This document shows, one piece after another, positions 43,368 through 52,242 of a DNA stretch of 57,951 nucleotides. Made by a program: the position numbers and the translations under genes. The first letter of the stretch is position 1. Every line of letters starts with the position of its first letter. The DNA lies in the NCBI GenBank assembly GCA_030425145.1, contig JAUHVK010000028.1:1-57951 (forward strand), read 5' to 3'. The notes under the pieces were generated by a model. The model saw only the letters and a program-made list of their open reading frames with translations. It did not search any database and was not told where the DNA came from. This DNA is from Alphaproteobacteria bacterium. Its GTDB lineage: Bacteria > Pseudomonadota > Alphaproteobacteria > Rhodobacterales > Rhodobacteraceae.

Positions 43368-44249
43368 ATGTCGAACCAGGCTCAGAAACGCCCCGCCGCT
43401 CTTCAGGCAGTCCTCGTGATCATCCTCATCACATGGATGATCGCAGCCGCCTTCCCGTTCTTCTGGACACTCTGGGGCTCTTTCAAGGTTGAAGGTGATT
43501 TCTTCTCTCTGGCGGACTGGAGCAATGTCATCACAGGCGAGATGACCACCCGCGAAACCGGGGACGCATAAACCACCGAAGGCTATTCCGGCGCTTGGTT
43601 ACAAGAGGAATTCTGGAAAGCCGCGTGGAACTCCACGCTGGTCTGCCTCTTCGTCGTGACCATCTCGCTGACCCTCGGAACACTTGGCGGCTACGCGCTG
43701 GCCCGCTCGACTTACCGGTACGCCTTCTGGTTTCTGCTCACCGCGCTGATCTTCCGCGCCATGCCGCCGATCACGCTGGTGTCAGGTTATCTGCCGGTAT
43801 TTTTCGAATGGAACATCTGGGGCTACTTGCCGACAGCGATCATCGTGCTGGTGGCGATCAACCAGCTCTTCACGCTCTGGATGCTGCATTCGTTCTCCAG
43901 GAACATCCCGCAGGATCTCGATGAATCCGCCATGGTCCACGGCTGCACCCGCTTTCAGGCCTTCCGCCATGTAATCATCCCGGTCATGTGGCCCGGCGTG
44001 ATCACCACCGGTCTCTTCAGCTTCCTGCTGGCCTATAACGACTTTGCCGTGACCGCGATGATCCTCGACAAGCAGAACCAGACGATGATGCCCAAGATCG
44101 CGTCCTTCCTCGGCACCACTCAGATCAAGGGCAACGTGACGTTTGCCGTCGCTGCCGTGGTGTCGACCACCGCACCGCTCTTCCTGTTGATGATGTTCTT
44201 CCAGCGCCAGATCGTCTCGGGCCTCACCGCCGGAGCCGTCAAAGGCTGA
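43368..44249 (+). pseudogene. Sugar ABC transporter permease 2 (MalG-like), internal TAA
   Basis: The frame starts at ATG 43368 after GAGGAG and encodes the first helix. It is interrupted by TAA at 43569-43571 after TTRETGDA and continues in frame with TTEGYSGAWLQEEFW and five further helices to 44249 (293 codons including the internal stop). A Tyr codon changed to TAA is the simplest explanation. The EAA-loop residue that is normally Asp (ESAMVDG) is His here (ESAMVHG). Confidence 0.88.
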
Positions 44250-44259
44250 CCCCCAATCT

Positions 44260-44358
44260 TCTCTGGTTCAGAAATACTTCGGGGGAGTCGCCCAACGGGC
44301 GACGGGGGCAGCGCCCCCGCTTTCCGTCAACGGAAAGAAAGGATGCGTCGACGCATCC
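44260..44358 (-). repeat. Multi-hairpin intergenic repeat, copy C (3' of the D-lactate dehydrogenase gene)
   Basis: The leader TCTCTGGTTCAGAAATACTT (44260-44279) and CGGGGGA precede four stem-loops: GTCGCCC/GGGCGAC (44287-44303), GGGGGC/GCCCCC (44304-44318), CTTTCCGT/ACGGAAAG (44320-44337) and the perfect GGATGCGTCGACGCATCC (44341-44358). The dehydrogenase stop (44369, minus strand) is 10 bases beyond, so the array would be its 3' untranslated region. Confidence 0.8.
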
Positions 44359-44368
44359 TTCCCCGCCC

Positions 44369-45754
44369 TCAGTTCAAAGTCACCAACTTGCCGGGGTTCA
44401 TGATATTTCCCGGATCAATCGCCTTTTTCAGCGTCGTCATCAGCGCGTAGGCTGCGCCGTGCTCCTCGGCGAGGTATTTTCGCTTGCCAAGCCCAATGCC
44501 ATGCTCCCCGCTCACCGTGCCGCCGAATTCCAGCGCCAGTTTGTTGACCTGATTGGCCAGTGCCTTGGCGCGCGACATTTCATCGGAATCCGCGGGATCG
44601 ACGAGGATGAGCAGATGGAAATTGCCGTCGCCCACATGGCCGACCAGTGGCGCTATCAACCGCGATTGCGCGATCACCTCTTTCGTCCGTGCAATGCAAT
44701 CGGCCAAGGCCGAGATCGGCACGCAGCAATCCGTCACCACCCCTTCGCATCCGGGCCGCAGCGCCTTGCCCGCATAATATGCGTTGTGCCGCGCCTGCCA
44801 GAGCCGGTTCCGGTCTTCCGTTCGCGTGGCCCATTTGAAATCCGACCCGCCATGCTCTTCGACCAGCGCGGCAAAGCTCTCAACCTGCTCGGCCACGCCG
44901 GCTTCTGATCCGTGAAATTCCAGAAACAGATGCGGCACTTCCGGGAGTCCCATATCGGGATTGTAGATGTTCATGCCTTTCATCTGCACATCGTCCAGCA
45001 GCTCGATACGGGCCATCGGCAGCCCCATCTGAATGGCCAAAATCACCGTGTCCACTGCGCTGGCAATGTCGCGAAACGCACACGTCGCCGCCGCCACATG
45101 TTCGGGCTGACCACGCAGTTTGACTGTCAGCTTGGTGATGATCCCCAGCGTGCCCTCCGACCCGACAAAAAGATGCGTCAGATCATATCCTGTCGAGGAT
45201 TTCCGAGCGCGGCTCCCGGTTTCAATGATCTGACCATCCGGCAAAACCACCTCCAGCGCCAACACATTGTCCGCCATCGTCCCATAGCGCACCGTATTGG
45301 TGCCCGAGGCCCGCGTCGCCGCCATACCACCCAAGCTGGCATCCGCGCCCGGATCGACGGTGAACATGAGCCCCGTTGCGCGCAATTCCTCATTCAACTG
45401 CACCCGCGTCACGCCCGGCTCCACAACCGCATCCAGATCGCTTTCATTGATCTGCAGCACCCTGCTCATCCGGCTGGTATCAACGGTGATCCCACCCTGC
45501 ACCGGCACAATATGCCCCTCCAAGGACGACCCGACGCCATACGGCACCACGGGGCAGCCATGCTGCGAACAAACCTTCAGGATCTGCGAGACCTCTTCCG
45601 TTGTTTCGGGAAAGGCCACCGCATCGGGCAGGACCGGCGTCGTGTAGGCTTCGTCATGACTGTGCTGATCAAGGATCGACGACCCGGTGGACAGACGATC
45701 TCCAAGGATGTCACGCAAGGCGGCAATGGTTGCTTCGATATGGGTTTTGGACAT
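44369..45754 (-). CDS. FAD-linked D-lactate dehydrogenase-like oxidoreductase (GlcD/Dld family)
   Basis: This 461-residue flavoprotein has the PCMH-type FAD domain (VVPYGVGSSLEGHIVPVQGG, VDPGADASLGGMAATRASGTNTVRYG in sequence) and the C-terminal FAD-oxidase domain with VGHVGDGNFH and SGEHGIGLGKRKYL. These motifs fit cytochrome-linked D-lactate dehydrogenase; glycolate oxidase subunit GlcD is a close alternative, but GlcE/F are absent. I chose ATG 45754, preceded by GGGAG; an upstream in-frame start at 45778 is poorly placed. It feeds electrons to the respiratory chain. Confidence 0.9.
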   Translation of the reverse strand: MSKTHIEATIAALRDILGDRLSTGSSILDQHSHDEAYTTPVLPDAVAFPETTEEVSQILKVCSQHGCPVVPYGVGSSLEGHIVPVQGGITVDTSRMSRVLQINESDLDAVVEPGVTRVQLNEELRATGLMFTVDPGADASLGGMAATRASGTNTVRYGTMADNVLALEVVLPDGQIIETGSRARKSSTGYDLTHLFVGSEGTLGIITKLTVKLRGQPEHVAAATCAFRDIASAVDTVILAIQMGLPMARIELLDDVQMKGMNIYNPDMGLPEVPHLFLEFHGSEAGVAEQVESFAALVEEHGGSDFKWATRTEDRNRLWQARHNAYYAGKALRPGCEGVVTDCCVPISALADCIARTKEVIAQSRLIAPLVGHVGDGNFHLLILVDPADSDEMSRAKALANQVNKLALEFGGTVSGEHGIGLGKRKYLAEEHGAAYALMTTLKKAIDPGNIMNPGKLVTLN

Positions 45755-45811
45755 GCAGGTCTCCCTCTTCGGCGCCACGCTACTGCCTCGCGTGCGCAGG
45801 GAAAACCCCGA

Positions 45812-46477
45812 TCAGGCGTCGATCGGTTCGATCAGTTCCGGCCCCGAGGCCCGGTTCGAATTCACCCGTCGATCAACACGGTAAAAGTCCATCGCGTCCT
45901 CGGGTGCCGCCTGCATCAACGTCGCCGCCCCATGCCCGGCTTCACCCAGCCAAAGCGCCCAATCCTCGGGGCGCAATGTTACGGGCTGGCGGTGGTGAAT
46001 GGCCGACATCCGCTCGTTCGCGCCCGTGGTGACAATCGCGCAGGTCCGATGCGCCACACCGTCCCGCTCCCAATCCTGCCAAACCCCGGCAAAGACCAGC
46101 AGCTCTGTATCCGCCGGATGGATGTACCATGGCAGGCGGTTGCCCTCTTCGTCTTTTGTCCATTCGTAAAACCCCGTCGCCGGGATCAGACAGCGCCGCT
46201 CGCGGCACGCCGCCTTGAACGCGGGCTTTTCGGCAATCGTCTCGGCCCGCGCGTTGATCAGCAACGGCCCGCCGTTTTCGGCCTTGTACCAATGCGGCAG
46301 AAACCCCCAACGCATCGCCACCAAACGCCGTTGCCCCTCACGCACATGCACCGCATGCACAAGGTTGGTCGGACAGATGTTGTAGTTGGGAAGGTCAGGA
46401 AGCGCAGTCGCTGGCACCGCATCGAAAAGCTGCGCCATCGCATCATGCGGCAGGGTCAGGGCGAAACGTCCACACAT
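45812..46477 (-). CDS. SOS response-associated peptidase (SRAP/YedK-HMCES family)
   Basis: The 221-residue protein forms a covalent thiazolidine with abasic sites in single-stranded DNA, protecting them. Cys2 (after Met removal) is the nucleophile, in MCGRFALT. Asn75 and Arg77 (INARAET), Glu105 (FYEW) and a His in SAIHHRQPV complete the active site. No SOS box was searched for rigorously, and I saw no clear LexA-type site upstream. Confidence 0.95.
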   Translation of the reverse strand: MCGRFALTLPHDAMAQLFDAVPATALPDLPNYNICPTNLVHAVHVREGQRRLVAMRWGFLPHWYKAENGGPLLINARAETIAEKPAFKAACRERRCLIPATGFYEWTKDEEGNRLPWYIHPADTELLVFAGVWQDWERDGVAHRTCAIVTTGANERMSAIHHRQPVTLRPEDWALWLGEAGHGAATLMQAAPEDAMDFYRVDRRVNSNRASGPELIEPIDA

Positions 46478-46486
46478 GGGTTGTGT

Positions 46487-46510
46487 GGGCCGGGCAAAAT
46501 GGCCCGGCCC
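46487..46510 (-). terminator. 9-bp perfect hairpin after the 5'-nucleotidase gene
   Basis: GGGCCGGGC and GCCCGGCCC pair around AAAATG, between the nucleotidase stop (46520) and the SRAP start (46477). No U-run follows on the minus strand, so it may stabilise the 3' end or terminate weakly rather than act as a classical terminator. Confidence 0.55.
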
Positions 46511-46519
46511 ATCCGGTCT

Positions 46520-48103
46520 TTACTTGTTCACGGTGATCCGGCCATCGGTGTAGGGCTTGTACGGCCCTACCTTGGCAAGGAATTCCGCCGTGACATCGGC
46601 CAGATCGGGGCCATAGTCATAGGCGTTCATCGCATCCCGGAACATGCGGTAACCGTCGCCGCCATTGCGGACGTAGTTGTTGGACACGGCACCATAGGTG
46701 GCTGCCGGATCAAGCGGTGCATCCCCCACCATCACGTTGGAGATGCGGCTGCCCGGCGCTTGCGTCAGATCGACGGTAAAGCTCATACCTGCCACCTGCG
46801 GGAAACGGCCGGCACCTTCTTCAACCTGGCTCACACCGTTTTCAAGCGCTGCAAGAACCTGCTCACCGGTGACTTCGAAAGTCGACAGCGTGTTCTGGAA
46901 CGGCAGAACCGTCAGCACTTCACCCATGGTGATCTCGCCCGCATCGATGGAGGCACGCAGACCACCGCCGTTCTGAATGGCGATCTGGACGCCCTGATCC
47001 TTCACACGGTCAAGCATCGCATCGGCAACAAGGTTGCCCATCGCACACTCCATCGCGCGGCAGACATCGCGGCTGCCTTCGATGGCCTCAGCGGCCTCGG
47101 CCACAACGCGGGTCTTCATCTCTTCGATCGGACCGGCCAGTTCAGCCACGCGGGCTACGATTTCCGCGTCTTCCTCAACCGAGGCGTCCAGCAGGATGGT
47201 ATCGCCTTCGGCATAGGTCAGGTTGCCCTCGTCATCGAAGGTCAACTCCAGATGGCCTACATACTTGGAATATGCATAGGCCTGAACCACCGGCACCAAG
47301 GTGCCGTCATCCTGGCTGGCAAAGGTCGGGTAAGCGCCGTGGCGATCCGGGTCCGTCGCCGACAGGTAAGTGTGGCTGTGCCCACCGACCACGGCATCGA
47401 GGCCCGGCACCGCTGCTGCGATATCGAGGTCTTTCGACAGCCCGACATGGGTCAGCGCGATGATCTTGGTCACGCCTTCACCGGTCAGGGCTTCCACATC
47501 CGCTGCGATGCTGTCGATCTCGTCCTGAAACACCACCGCCTCGGACGGTGACGAAGTCTCGACGGTATCGGTCGCCAGCGCCGACACGATCCCGATCTTT
47601 TCTCCACCCACTTCCAGAACAACATGGTTCTGAACCTTGCTGGCCAGGATGTTGGACTGGCTCACATCGAGGTTGCCGGAAATCACCGGGAAGGACACGT
47701 TGTCGATCAGCTTCAGCAGACCTTCGTCGCCGTCGTCGAATTCGTGGTTGCCGACAGCCATCACGTCGAATCCGATCTTCTCCATCATCTCGGCTTCGAC
47801 ATCGCCTTTGTATGTCGTGTACATCAGCGAACCCTGATACTGGTCACCCGCATCCACCACGATCACGTTCTGACCTTCCAGCTCAGCGCGCAGTTGATCG
47901 ATCATGGTTTTGACCCGCGCCACGCCGCCAAAACATTTGCCCTCGGCATTATCCTCGGCCGAACAGGTCGAATCGAAGCGGTTGATCGGTTCAATACGGC
48001 TGTGCAAATCGTTGATGTGAATGACGTGAAGCGTGTAATCGGCTTGCGCCACACCAGCAGTCAAAGCCAGCGCAGCAGCACTTGAAAGTAGTCGGTAAGA
48101 CAT
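46520..48103 (-). CDS. Periplasmic 5'-nucleotidase / metallophosphatase (UshA-like)
   Basis: This 527-residue protein has a signal peptide (about 1-21, AQA cleavage). The calcineurin-like metal motifs are INDLHSRIEP, VDAGDQYQG, VGNHEFDDGD and GGHSHTYL. The C-terminal 5'-nucleotidase substrate domain includes QNGGGLRASIDAGEITMG and the NNYVRNGGDGY aromatic loop. It dephosphorylates nucleotides or other phosphoesters in the periplasm, feeding phosphate and nucleoside scavenging. ATG 48103 follows GAGAGGA. Confidence 0.93.
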   Translation of the reverse strand: MSYRLLSSAAALALTAGVAQADYTLHVIHINDLHSRIEPINRFDSTCSAEDNAEGKCFGGVARVKTMIDQLRAELEGQNVIVVDAGDQYQGSLMYTTYKGDVEAEMMEKIGFDVMAVGNHEFDDGDEGLLKLIDNVSFPVISGNLDVSQSNILASKVQNHVVLEVGGEKIGIVSALATDTVETSSPSEAVVFQDEIDSIAADVEALTGEGVTKIIALTHVGLSKDLDIAAAVPGLDAVVGGHSHTYLSATDPDRHGAYPTFASQDDGTLVPVVQAYAYSKYVGHLELTFDDEGNLTYAEGDTILLDASVEEDAEIVARVAELAGPIEEMKTRVVAEAAEAIEGSRDVCRAMECAMGNLVADAMLDRVKDQGVQIAIQNGGGLRASIDAGEITMGEVLTVLPFQNTLSTFEVTGEQVLAALENGVSQVEEGAGRFPQVAGMSFTVDLTQAPGSRISNVMVGDAPLDPAATYGAVSNNYVRNGGDGYRMFRDAMNAYDYGPDLADVTAEFLAKVGPYKPYTDGRITVNK

Positions 48104-48266
48104 GTGAGTCCTCTCTGTCGGATTGTTATGAAGCAATCGTGCATCGCCGCGCGAAGGGAGTCAAAACTTACGCGAGGGACACATCCGTATTTGCTCTCAA
48201 TGCGCAAGTTCAACAGGCACATGACAGCGCTTGACGTACCCGCCGCCACACGGCACATCCCTATGT

Positions 48267-48602
48267 ATGATCTATAAAATCCTCCGCTCTGACGAATGGG
48301 CCGCCCTGCAGGCCCAAGGCGAAACCGCCGGTGCCCCGATTGACGTGGCCGATGGCTATGTGCATTTCTCGACCGCCGAACAGGTGCGCGAAACGGCAGC
48401 CAAACATTTCGCCGGCGCGGACGGGCTGATGCTTCTGGCCTATGACGAAACCGCGATGGAGGGTGATCTGCGCTGGGAACCGTCCCGTGGTGGCGCGCTT
48501 TTCCCGCATCTCTACGGCCCGCTGCGCCTGGCCGAAGTGATCTGGGCCAAACCCCTGCCCTGCACTGGCAATTGGCACGAATTTCCGGACGATCTTGTAT
48601 GA
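48267..48602 (+). CDS. DUF952 family protein
   Basis: The 111-residue protein opens [11 protein letters not shown] and has the [20 protein letters not shown] segment, both diagnostic for DUF952 (an ADP-ribosyltransferase-like small fold in structural surveys). The role is unknown. An out-of-frame ATG lies at 48263, while ATG 48267 is in frame. Its stop overlaps the pyrD start (ATGA), so the two are translationally coupled. Confidence 0.88.
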   Translation: MIYKILRSDEWAALQAQGETAGAPIDVADGYVHFSTAEQVRETAAKHFAGADGLMLLAYDETAMEGDLRWEPSRGGALFPHLYGPLRLAEVIWAKPLPCTGNWHEFPDDLV

Positions 48603-49645
48603 GCCTTCTGGAACAAGCCGGGCTGCGCCTTCTTCACCAGTTCGACCCTGAAACCGCCCACGGCATGGCGCTGACAGCGCTGCGCTTCGGCTTGGCACCC
48701 ACTGCCGGAACCGTAACCAGCCCCCGGCTACGCACAACGCTGGCCGGGATGTCGCTGGCCAATCCGGTCGGCCTCGCTGCCGGTTTCGACAAGAACGCGA
48801 CCGCCTTGCGCCCGCTCTCCCGCGCCGGGTTCGGCTTCATCGAGGTGGGGGCTGCCACGCCGCGCCCACAGCCCGGCAACCCGAAACCGCGCCTCTTCCG
48901 ACTGACGGAAGACCGTGCCGTCATCAACCGTTTCGGCTTTAACAATGACGGCATGGCCGCCATCGCAAACCGCCTCAGGGAACGTCCCCGCGATGCTGTG
49001 ATCGGGCTCAACCTCGGCGCCAACAAGGACAGCGAAAACCGCGCGGGCGACTTCGCCACCGTTCTGGCCACCTGCGCCGCGCATCTCGATTTCGCCACGG
49101 TGAATGTCAGCTCCCCCAACACCGAAAAGCTGCGCGATCTGCAAGGCAAAGACGCGCTGTCGGCCTTGCTTGCTGGCGTGATGGACACCCGCAACACCCT
49201 CGACCGACCGATCCCGATCTTCCTCAAGATCGCGCCTGACCTGACTGAGGCGGAAATCAACGATGTTGCCGAGGTCGCGCTCGGTTCCGGCATCGACGGT
49301 CTGATCGCTACCAACACCACGCTCGACCGCGACAGTCTCACGTCGGCGCATCGCGATGAGAAAGGCGGGCTGTCCGGTCAACCGCTGTTCGAGAAATCCA
49401 CCCGCGTGCTGGCACAGCTCTATCGCACAACCGAAGGGAGCTTGCCGATCATCGGCGTCGGCGGCATCGCTTCAGCCGACGACGCCTATACCAAGATCAA
49501 GGCCGGCGCGTCCGCGGTGCAACTTTACTCTGCCCTCACGTACCAAGGGCTGAGCCTCGTTCCGAGGATTGCTAAGGGACTTGATGATCTGTTCAAACGC
49601 GACGGGTTCAACACAGTGTCCGAGGCGGTCGGCTCCGCAGCCTGA
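48599..49645 (+). CDS. pyrD: Dihydroorotate dehydrogenase (quinone), class 2
   Basis: This 348-residue FMN enzyme of pyrimidine synthesis reduces ubiquinone at the inner membrane. An N-terminal helix ([20 protein letters not shown]) that docks to the membrane is present, as are [13 protein letters not shown], the catalytic-serine segment [15 protein letters not shown], and [12 protein letters not shown] for phosphate binding. These are class 2 features. It is coupled to the DUF952 gene. Confidence 0.97.
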   Translation: MSLLEQAGLRLLHQFDPETAHGMALTALRFGLAPTAGTVTSPRLRTTLAGMSLANPVGLAAGFDKNATALRPLSRAGFGFIEVGAATPRPQPGNPKPRLFRLTEDRAVINRFGFNNDGMAAIANRLRERPRDAVIGLNLGANKDSENRAGDFATVLATCAAHLDFATVNVSSPNTEKLRDLQGKDALSALLAGVMDTRNTLDRPIPIFLKIAPDLTEAEINDVAEVALGSGIDGLIATNTTLDRDSLTSAHRDEKGGLSGQPLFEKSTRVLAQLYRTTEGSLPIIGVGGIASADDAYTKIKAGASAVQLYSALTYQGLSLVPRIAKGLDDLFKRDGFNTVSEAVGSAA

Positions 49646-49652
49646 CCGGTCC

Positions 49653-49740
49653 TCTTCTCTGGTTAAAAAATACTTCGGGGTCTGGGGCAGCGCCCCAGAT
49701 TTTCCGTCACCGGAAAATCCCGGATACGCCAACGCATCCG
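49653..49740 (-). repeat. Multi-hairpin intergenic repeat, copy D (3' of trpF)
   Basis: The leader TCTTCTCTGGTTAAAAAATA (49653-49672) and CTTCGGGG precede three stem-loops: TCTGGGGC/GCCCCAGA (49681-49699), TTTTCCG/CGGAAAA (49700-49717) and GGATACG/CGCATCC with one mismatch (49722-49739). Compared with copy C the first GTCGCC hairpin is absent. The trpF stop codon begins at 49741, directly against the repeat. Confidence 0.8.
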
Positions 49741-50397
49741 TTACAGCCTCACCGGCACCCGCGTCGCATTGATGAAATCCCGGATCAGCCCGGCGTCCTT
49801 GATACCCGGAGCCGACTCGACACCCGACGACACATCCACCTGCTTCGCCCCTGTCAACGCAATCGCCTCAGCCACATTGTCGGGCGTCAACCCGCCAGCA
49901 AGCATCCACGGCTTGCTCCACCGCCGCGCCGAAATCAGGCGCCAGTCAAAGGACACTCCGTTGCCGCCCGGCAGATCCGCATGTTTCGGCGGCTTGGCGT
50001 CAACAAGGATCTGGTCGGCTATCTGGGAATAAACATCCAGCGCCGCCACATCCTCGGTATCGGCCACGCCCACCGCCTTCATAACCGGCAAGCCATAGCG
50101 TGCGCGAATGTCCGCCACGCGTTCTGGTGTCTCGCTGCCATGCAATTGCAGGATGTCCAGCGGCACTGTGGCTGTAATCGAATCCAGCAGTTCGTTATCC
50201 GCATTGACCACCAGCGCAACCTTGGCAACGCCGACCGGCACCTCGACCGCGAGATCACGCGCGGTCGCCACGGTTACATTGCGCGGGCTTTTCGGAAAGA
50301 AGACAAATCCGGCATAGGCCGCGCCAGCTTCGGCAACGGCAACCACGTCTTCGGGCCGGGTCAGCCCGCATATTTTCACACGAATGCCTGGAGTCAT
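49741..50397 (-). CDS. trpF: Phosphoribosylanthranilate isomerase
   Basis: This 218-residue TIM-barrel enzyme of tryptophan synthesis has its catalytic Cys in [10 protein letters not shown] and the acid Asp in the LVDAKPP strand. [14 protein letters not shown] and [15 protein letters not shown] carry the phosphate-binding loops. In many Rhodobacteraceae trpF precedes trpB, but here it ends at repeat copy D and follows lapA by 9 bases. Confidence 0.96.
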   Translation of the reverse strand: MTPGIRVKICGLTRPEDVVAVAEAGAAYAGFVFFPKSPRNVTVATARDLAVEVPVGVAKVALVVNADNELLDSITATVPLDILQLHGSETPERVADIRARYGLPVMKAVGVADTEDVAALDVYSQIADQILVDAKPPKHADLPGGNGVSFDWRLISARRWSKPWMLAGGLTPDNVAEAIALTGAKQVDVSSGVESAPGIKDAGLIRDFINATRVPVRL

Positions 50398-50406
50398 GGG
50401 ACGCGC

Positions 50407-50757
50407 TCAGCTCGCCTCATCAAGAAGCGCCAGCACTTCGTCCTTGTCCTTGTCGCGCTCCGCTTTCGTACGGCGCAGCTCACGTTCGAGCCGCTTGACC
50501 TCGGCCTGACGCTGGGCGGCCGCGGCGCGGTGCTTATGCTCCCGCAGCCATTCCCAGACAAAGCCGATCAGCAGCCCGCCGATGATGCCTCCAAAGATCA
50601 CGATGAACAAAGGCAGTTCGATCGACCTGTTCATCCCCACCAGATCGGCCAGACCGGTCGGCAGCAGTTGCAGCATCACCATGCCACGATTTGCAAGCGC
50701 AACGGACACAAGCATGATGGCAAGTGCCGCAAGAAACGCATAGCGAATGTATCGCAT
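50407..50757 (-). CDS. LapA-domain membrane protein
   Basis: This 116-residue protein has two transmembrane helices (about 5-22 and 49-69) and a charged C-terminal coiled-coil tail (rich in Lys, Arg, Glu). This is the LapA/YciS layout, linked in E. coli to control of LPS synthesis through LapB and FtsH. It sits between ihfB (6 bases upstream) and trpF (9 bases downstream), all on one strand. Confidence 0.88.
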   Translation of the reverse strand: MRYIRYAFLAALAIMLVSVALANRGMVMLQLLPTGLADLVGMNRSIELPLFIVIFGGIIGGLLIGFVWEWLREHKHRAAAAQRQAEVKRLERELRRTKAERDKDKDEVLALLDEAS

Positions 50758-50763
50758 CTATCT

Positions 50764-51045
50764 TTACTTCCCGTTCAATCTGTCTCGAAGCAACTTACCG
50801 GTCTTAAAAAACGGCACGTGCTTCTCGTCAACATCGACCGCTTCGCCGGTGCGCGGATTGCGGCCTGTGCGAGCATCTCGTTTCTTGACCGAAAACGCAC
50901 CGAAACCGCGCAACTCAACCCGGTCGCCGCGTGCCATGGCGTCGATGATTTCTTCGAAAATGGTATTCACGATCCGCTCTACATCGCGCTGGTACAAATG
51001 TGGATTATCGTCGGCAATCTTTTGAATCAACTCAGACCGTATCAT
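50764..51045 (-). CDS. ihfB: Integration host factor subunit beta
   Basis: This 93-residue HU/IHF-family protein has the beta-arm signature [24 protein letters not shown]. The opening [26 protein letters not shown] is typical of the beta subunit. It bends DNA at specific sites as a heterodimer with IhfA, which is not in this window. GAGGGA precedes the ATG. The 312-base region to the FAH gene (51046-51357) probably holds its promoter, but I see no convincing boxes there. Confidence 0.96.
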   Translation of the reverse strand: MIRSELIQKIADDNPHLYQRDVERIVNTIFEEIIDAMARGDRVELRGFGAFSVKKRDARTGRNPRTGEAVDVDEKHVPFFKTGKLLRDRLNGK

Positions 51046-51357
51046 CGTTTACATCCCTCTGGTCACACGTCCGTTCCGTGCTGTTCTTTCATCAGAGTAT
51101 ACGCAGGACTATTCGCTACGGAAACCACGGCGTATGCGGGTTTGACAGAAAGTTCAGCCAAATTAAGCCGTTCCGGGGTGCCTCGCGGTGGAATCTCCGG
51201 CAAAGACCTCGTCCGAACCGCAGACTGCCATGAAAACGGTACGCTACGATTCGCAGGTTCGGGCAAGGGTCGAAGACGGGATTTCGCCGCCGCCTCTGGA
51301 CTTTCGGTGGCTTCGCTGGCTCAGTGCGGCGCACAATAAGACCAGAGGGGAGTGACC

Positions 51358-52206
51358 ATGAAACTTCTGCGTTTCGGAGAACCCGGCGCCGAGAAACCGG
51401 GCATGCTGGATGCGGACGGAAACCTGCGCGATCTGTCGGCCCATATCGGCGACATCACAGGCACCTCGTTGACGCCCGAGAGCCTGGACCGCCTGCGCTC
51501 CATCGCCCCAAGCAGCTTGCCGCGCGTCTCAGACGGGACACGTATTGGCGCCTGCGTCGGCTCTGTCGGCAAGCTCATCGCGATTGGCCTCAACTATGCC
51601 GATCACGCCGCCGAAGCGAATATGGCGCTGCCCGAAGAACCAATCGTGTTCTTCAAGGCGACCTCTTCGATCTCTGGCCCCAATGACCCAGTGGAAATCC
51701 CGCGCGGCTCCACAAAAACGGACTGGGAGATCGAGCTTGGCGTGGTCATCGGCACTCGTGCGAAATACGTGTCCGAAGCTGACGCGCTGTCCCATGTGGC
51801 TGGCTACTGCATCGTCAACGATGTGAGCGAACGCGACTTCCAGCTGCATCGGTCGGGCCAGTGGGTGAAAGGCAAATCCCACGACACGTTCGCGCCGATG
51901 GGCCCGTGGCTGGTGACCGCCGATGAGGTGGCCGATCCGCAGAACCTCGTCATGTCGCTCTCGGTCAACGGACAGACCATGCAGGACGGCTCGACCCGAA
52001 CGATGCACTTCTCGGTGGCAACAGTGATTTCACACCTGTCGCAATTCATGACGCTGCATCCGGGTGATGTTATTGTCACCGGCACGCCGCCGGGCGTCGG
52101 CATGGGCCAGAAACCGCCAGTCTATCTCCGCGAAGGCGACGACATGGTCCTGAGCATCGAAGGTCTCGGCGAACAACGCCAGTCCTGCATCACCGCACGC
52201 GACTGA
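51358..52206 (+). CDS. Fumarylacetoacetate hydrolase family protein
   Basis: This 282-residue enzyme has a C-terminal FAH domain. The metal site is in KTDWEIELGVVIGT and VNDVSERDFQ. VTGTPPGVGMGQKPPVYLREGD is the end of the domain, and GLNYADHAAEAN carries the catalytic region. It could be an acylpyruvase, an oxaloacetate decarboxylase-like enzyme or an aromatic-pathway hydrolase. ATG 51358 (GGGGAG upstream) is preferred over the GTG six bases earlier. Confidence 0.9.
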   Translation: MKLLRFGEPGAEKPGMLDADGNLRDLSAHIGDITGTSLTPESLDRLRSIAPSSLPRVSDGTRIGACVGSVGKLIAIGLNYADHAAEANMALPEEPIVFFKATSSISGPNDPVEIPRGSTKTDWEIELGVVIGTRAKYVSEADALSHVAGYCIVNDVSERDFQLHRSGQWVKGKSHDTFAPMGPWLVTADEVADPQNLVMSLSVNGQTMQDGSTRTMHFSVATVISHLSQFMTLHPGDVIVTGTPPGVGMGQKPPVYLREGDDMVLSIEGLGEQRQSCITARD

Positions 52207-52242
52207 TGTGCCAGCAAGACCTACAAACCGAGGAAGATTACC

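Noticed and set aside
40140-44249. Possibility that internal TAG/TAA/TGA codons are recoded (altered genetic code or selenocysteine)
   Set aside because: TGA, TAA and TAG all serve as ordinary stops of intact genes in the window. The interrupted genes also carry frameshifts, a lost start codon and active-site changes, so simple decay is the better reading.
44912-47551. An 879-codon open frame on the plus strand
   Set aside because: It is antisense to three well-supported minus-strand genes (D-lactate dehydrogenase-like, SRAP, 5'-nucleotidase). Its translation is rich in Arg/His/Gln with no domain pattern, as expected for the shadow of GC-rich genes.
51063-51266. A 67-codon minus-strand frame upstream of ihfB
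   Set aside because: No ribosome-binding site, no family pattern, and composition typical of non-coding sequence.
49981-51339. A 452-codon plus-strand open frame across trpF, lapA and ihfB
   Set aside because: It is antisense to three recognised genes and shows no conserved motif.
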